Shown: one piece after another, positions 6,494 through 6,884 of the stretch
How positions within the stretch are numbered: the stretch's first letter is position 1
Layout: every line of letters begins with the position of its first letter
Source of the DNA: Alphaproteobacteria bacterium
GTDB lineage: Bacteria; Pseudomonadota; Alphaproteobacteria; JAAXGF01
Reading direction: 5' to 3'
Assembly (NCBI GenBank): GCA_012267605.1
Contig: JAAXGF010000288.1
Location: 1 to 6,884, forward strand
DNA length: 6,884 bases
Notes under the pieces: model-generated
What the model was told of the DNA's origin: nothing
Database searches by the model: none
What the model saw: the letters and a program-made list of their open reading frames with translations, nothing else
Program-made: the position numbers and the translations under genes

Positions 6494-6510
6494 TGTCGGA
6501 ATTTTTGACA
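6494..6510 (+). promoter_or_regulatory. 17-bp regulator box, copy 2 (most symmetric)
   Basis: TGTCGGAATTTTTGACA. This copy is the best palindrome of the three: GTGTC and GACAC form its flanks (6493-6511), and the inner G/T positions would be wobble-like. A wider inverted repeat CGAGTG/CACTCG (6481-6486 and 6509-6514) overlaps it. Its centre is 65 bases, roughly six helical turns, from copy 1 and about 243 bases upstream of the predicted transcription start. Confidence 0.65.
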
Positions 6511-6615
6511 CTCGACATGGTTCCGCAGAATCGCGCTAACTATCAGAAATTTATGATACTTTTCTAGATGGATTAGATTGGATGTGTTGTCGATAGCCGT
6601 TTTCAGGCGAAAAAG

Positions 6616-6632
6616 TGTCGGAAAACTTTACA
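6616..6632 (+). promoter_or_regulatory. 17-bp regulator box, copy 3 (promoter-proximal)
   Basis: TGTCGGAAAACTTTACA. Same outer arms as copy 1 with a changed centre, as expected when the arms rather than the middle are selected. It is centred about 121 bases upstream of the predicted start, the classic distance for an activator that reaches sigma-54 polymerase by DNA looping. Confidence 0.65.
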
Positions 6633-6685
6633 GAATGCGCCCCAAGACCCCTTTCGAGCTCTCAATATGACGTGCAGTGGCAAGC

Positions 6686-6698
6686 TATCTGATTGATT
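6686..6698 (-). promoter_or_regulatory. Candidate IHF site between box 3 and the promoter
   Basis: On the - strand AATCAATCAGATA matches the IHF consensus WATCAANNNNTTR except for one base in the last triplet. It lies at about -59 to -47, between the proximal activator box and the -24 element, where IHF usually bends DNA at sigma-54 promoters. An AT-rich stretch follows. A match this short could be chance. Confidence 0.35.
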
Positions 6699-6718
6699 TT
6701 GCAGAATTATATATTGAC

Positions 6719-6735
6719 TGGCACGCCACTTGCTT
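6719..6735 (+). promoter_or_regulatory. Sigma-54 (RpoN) -24/-12 promoter
   Basis: TGGCACGCCACTTGCTT fits the core consensus TGGCACG-N4-TTGCW at every specified base, with GG (-24) and GC (-12) correctly spaced. Transcription would begin near 6745 and run rightward. Such promoters need an ATP-dependent enhancer-binding activator, in keeping with the three upstream boxes. The matching bases are observed; activity is inferred. Confidence 0.85.
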
Positions 6736-6771
6736 AAAAATTAATCAGCGAACCAGATTTTTTGGGGAGGC

Positions 6772-6788
6772 GTGAGCCAAGGGCTCGC
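6772..6788 (+). promoter_or_regulatory. Leader hairpin 1 in the sigma-54 transcript
   Basis: GTGAGCC (6772-6778) pairs with GGCTCGC (6782-6788) over the loop AAG. The stem has seven pairs including one wobble. It lies about 27 bases into the predicted transcript, preceded by TTTTTTGGGGAGG. It is not followed by a U-run, so it is unlikely to terminate transcription. A stabilising or regulatory 5' stem is possible. Confidence 0.4.
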
Positions 6789-6815
6789 ACAATTCGACTG
6801 AGGTTCAGTTATTTA

Positions 6816-6830
6816 CCCTTTTCGTAAGGG
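6816..6830 (+). promoter_or_regulatory. Leader hairpin 2 that pairs a Shine-Dalgarno-like AAGGG
   Basis: CCCTT (6816-6820) pairs perfectly with AAGGG (6826-6830) over the loop TTCGT. The right arm is the only strong ribosome-binding-like sequence (AAGGGG) in the leader, so pairing could hide it. It ends only one base before the ATG at 6833, closer than normal, so it may not serve that start. Confidence 0.4.
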
Positions 6831-6832
6831 GA

Positions 6833-6884
6833 ATGAGAAAGAAAGATGGCGGATATGATTATGAAAACGTAACTGCCCAGGTGC
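6833..6884 (+). CDS. Possible 5' end of the sigma-54-controlled gene (runs off window)
   Basis: ATG at 6833 opens a frame that remains open to the end of the window and reads MRKKDGGYDYENVTAQV. It is the first ATG in the predicted transcript. The same frame is open back to 6776 but has no other start codon there. Against it, the only Shine-Dalgarno-like AAGGGG is just one base upstream. The competing ATG at 6846 leads to an eight-codon frame that stops at 6872. The true start may lie beyond 6884. Seventeen residues are too few to name a family, and no signal peptide is visible in them. Confidence 0.3.
   Translation, partial: MRKKDGGYDYENVTAQV

Noticed and set aside
6304..6567. Open frame of 87 codons on the + strand
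   Set aside because: It starts at TTG without a ribosome binding site, has no recognisable protein character, and covers two of the 17-bp regulatory boxes.
6745..6832. Known riboswitch class in the sigma-54 leader
   Set aside because: I compared it by eye with c-di-GMP-I, TPP, SAM-II, glycine and mini-ykkC signatures and found none of their conserved cores.

Overview
The window looks like chromosomal DNA of a GC-rich proteobacterium, most likely an alphaproteobacterium. The dapF-mtaB-ftsY gene order, a short FtsY made of little more than its NG domain, and an Ada/Ogt-type methyltransferase behind accA all fit that group. This placement is inference from gene order and protein style, not from a database search.

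Layout: (1) Bases 3-176 (+) hold the C-terminal end of an unrecognised protein whose start lies outside the window. (2) Bases 213-1759 (-) hold accA (acetyl-CoA carboxylase carboxyltransferase alpha) and ogt (O6-methylguanine-DNA methyltransferase), joined by an ATGA stop/start overlap. (3) Bases 1760-2185 are intergenic between divergent genes. They contain several strong hairpins: one just upstream of accA, a tandem pair at 2012-2057, and a 7-bp inverted repeat at 2096-2117. (4) Bases 2186-2572 (+) encode a small exported, helical protein of unknown function, convergent with ftsY. (5) Bases 2600-5994 (-) form a tight apparent operon, in transcription order: a small membrane-anchored protein with a tryptophan-rich C-terminal domain, dapF, mtaB and ftsY. 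dapF/mtaB and mtaB/ftsY overlap. (6) Bases 5995-6832 are a long, visibly AT-rich region without a supported gene. Its right half is a well-formed sigma-54 control region on the + strand: three copies of a 17-bp box (TGTCGGAA...TTKACA), a candidate IHF site, a -24/-12 promoter matching all core bases, and a leader with two hairpins. A possible coding start at 6833 runs off the window end.

The housekeeping genes cover fatty-acid synthesis (accA), alkylation repair (ogt), lysine/peptidoglycan precursor synthesis (dapF), tRNA modification (mtaB) and membrane-protein targeting (ftsY). The least ordinary part is the right end. There, repeated boxes plus a sigma-54 promoter point to activation by an enhancer-binding response regulator. 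The architecture and the box resemble what I recall for PEP-CTERM/exosortase regulons (PrsR-type regulators). The regulated gene lies outside the window, so this link is a hypothesis.
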